DNA of 5,497 nt from Candidatus Planktophila sp. GTDB lineage: Bacteria; Actinomycetota; Actinomycetes; Nanopelagicales; Nanopelagicaceae. The stretch lies in assembly GCA_030832135.1 (NCBI GenBank), contig JAURJS010000101.1, forward strand, positions 1-5,497, in the 5' to 3' direction. Position 1 is the stretch's first letter, and each line of letters begins with the position of its first letter. A program made the translations under genes and the position numbers. The notes below the pieces were generated by a model. That model was not told the DNA's origin. It did not search any database and saw only the letters and a program-made list of their open reading frames with translations. Shown one piece after another: positions 5,141 to 5,497 of the stretch.

Positions 5141-5497
5141 TTACTTCTTCTTTGCTGCCTTCTTTACAACCTTCTTCGCTGCTGGCTTCTTCTTAGCTGG
5201 AGCCTTCTTAGCAACAGGCTTCTTTGCAGCAGCCTTCTTCTTGGCTGGAGCCTTCTTAGCAACAGCCTTCTTCGCTGCTGGCTTTGCAGCAACCTTAGCT
5301 ACTGGCTTTACCTCAGGCTTTGGAGCTGGACCGAGCTTGCGATCGCCAGCGATGATCTCCTTGAGAGCCTTTGCAGGAAGGAAACGTGCCTTCTTTGAAG
5401 CCTTGATCTTGATTGTCTCGCCTGTGAATGGGTTACGTCCCATACGTGCCTTGCGATCAACCTTCTTGAACTTACCGAAGTCGTTGATCATGACATC
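5141..5497 (-). CDS. hup: HU-family nucleoid protein with Lys/Ala/Pro-rich tail, 5' end beyond window
   Basis: HU proteins bind and bend DNA as dimers and organise the chromosome. The visible 118 residues begin at DVMINDFGKF, which lines up near residue 41 of E. coli HU, so about 40 N-terminal residues are off the right edge; the internal ATG at 5491 is not the start. The DNA-binding arm GRNPFTGE (20-27) is intact, with Pro23 matching the intercalating proline, followed by ASKKARFLPAKALKEII. After residue 56 comes a tail of Lys, Ala, Pro and Val, like the histone H1-like extension of mycobacterial HupB. It contains a 16-residue tandem repeat (78-93 and 94-109, 14 of 16 identical). The tail should be disordered and bind DNA without sequence preference; in mycobacteria similar lysines are acetylated. 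A hairpin terminator follows the stop. The gene precedes plsC in the same direction. Confidence 0.95.
   Translation of the reverse strand, partial: DVMINDFGKFKKVDRKARMGRNPFTGETIKIKASKKARFLPAKALKEIIAGDRKLGPAPKPEVKPVAKVAAKPAAKKAVAKKAPAKKKAAAKKPVAKKAPAKKKPAAKKVVKKAAKKK
5171..5266 (-). repeat. Two 48-bp tandem repeats encoding the HU tail
   Basis: Units at 5219-5266 and 5171-5218 encode AVAKKAPAKKKAAAKK and PVAKKAPAKKKPAAKK. A 22-base stretch is identical in both (5196-5217 and 5244-5265, exactly 48 bases apart), meaning a duplication not yet blurred by silent changes. The unit length is a whole number of codons, so gain or loss of a unit keeps the frame. Confidence 0.8.

Noticed and set aside
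5171..5266. Short repeats considered as a CRISPR array
   Set aside because: Only two units, in frame inside a coding tail, with no unique spacers.
5081..5398. Leucine-rich open frame on the plus strand opposite hup
   Set aside because: It is the antisense shadow of lysine/alanine codons (CTT, TTC, GCT repeats) and has no ribosome site.
5489..5491. ATG as the start of hup
   Set aside because: The reading frame stays open to the window edge, and the sequence before and after this codon aligns to the middle of HU, so the start lies outside.

Overview
The window looks like a compact stretch of a streamlined actinobacterial chromosome. It combines an HU protein with a long Lys/Ala/Pro tail (the HupB type of Actinobacteria), a stand-alone Lrp/AsnC ligand-binding protein starting MNVQAYILIQT, and the grouping rpmB, thiL, lrp-like, ddl, gpsA, plsC, hup. 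Base composition is moderate by eye (roughly half GC) and genes overlap or almost touch. Together these suggest a small-genome aquatic actinobacterium such as the acI/Nanopelagicales group. That placement is inference and was not tested by any search.

Layout from left to right. Positions 1-597 (minus) hold the N-terminal 199 residues of CydA, the main subunit of cytochrome bd oxidase; the rest lies beyond the left edge. Positions 598-848 are a divergent control region. Near cydA it has a perfect 9+9 bp palindrome whose core fits the CopY/BlaI operator pattern, and near rpmB it has an 8+8 bp dyad on the probable -35 region. rpmB (849-1037, plus) encodes zinc-ribbon ribosomal protein L28. It converges, with 4 bp between, on thiL (1042-1974, minus), thiamine-monophosphate kinase. 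A 35-bp divergent gap separates thiL from a 77-residue lone RAM-domain protein (2010-2243, plus), which converges with a 1-bp gap on ddl.

Positions 2245-5065 (minus) form a tight unit transcribed plsC, gpsA, ddl, with 4-bp stop/start overlaps at both junctions. It joins two phospholipid genes (glycerol-3-phosphate synthesis and a phosphate acyltransferase) to a peptidoglycan precursor enzyme, so it is an envelope-building operon. A hairpin whose mismatch is repaired by a G-U pair only in minus-strand RNA ends the upstream hup gene. Right beside it is a -10 box placed exactly for leaderless transcription of plsC. The hup gene (5141 to the right edge, minus) lacks its first roughly 40 codons in this window.

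The genes are mostly ordinary housekeeping genes. I see no mobile element, CRISPR array, tRNA, rRNA or clear new defence or biosynthetic system. The most interesting material is regulatory: the cydA palindrome, the rpmB dyad, the facing leaderless promoters between thiL and the Lrp-like gene, and the repeat-built HU tail.
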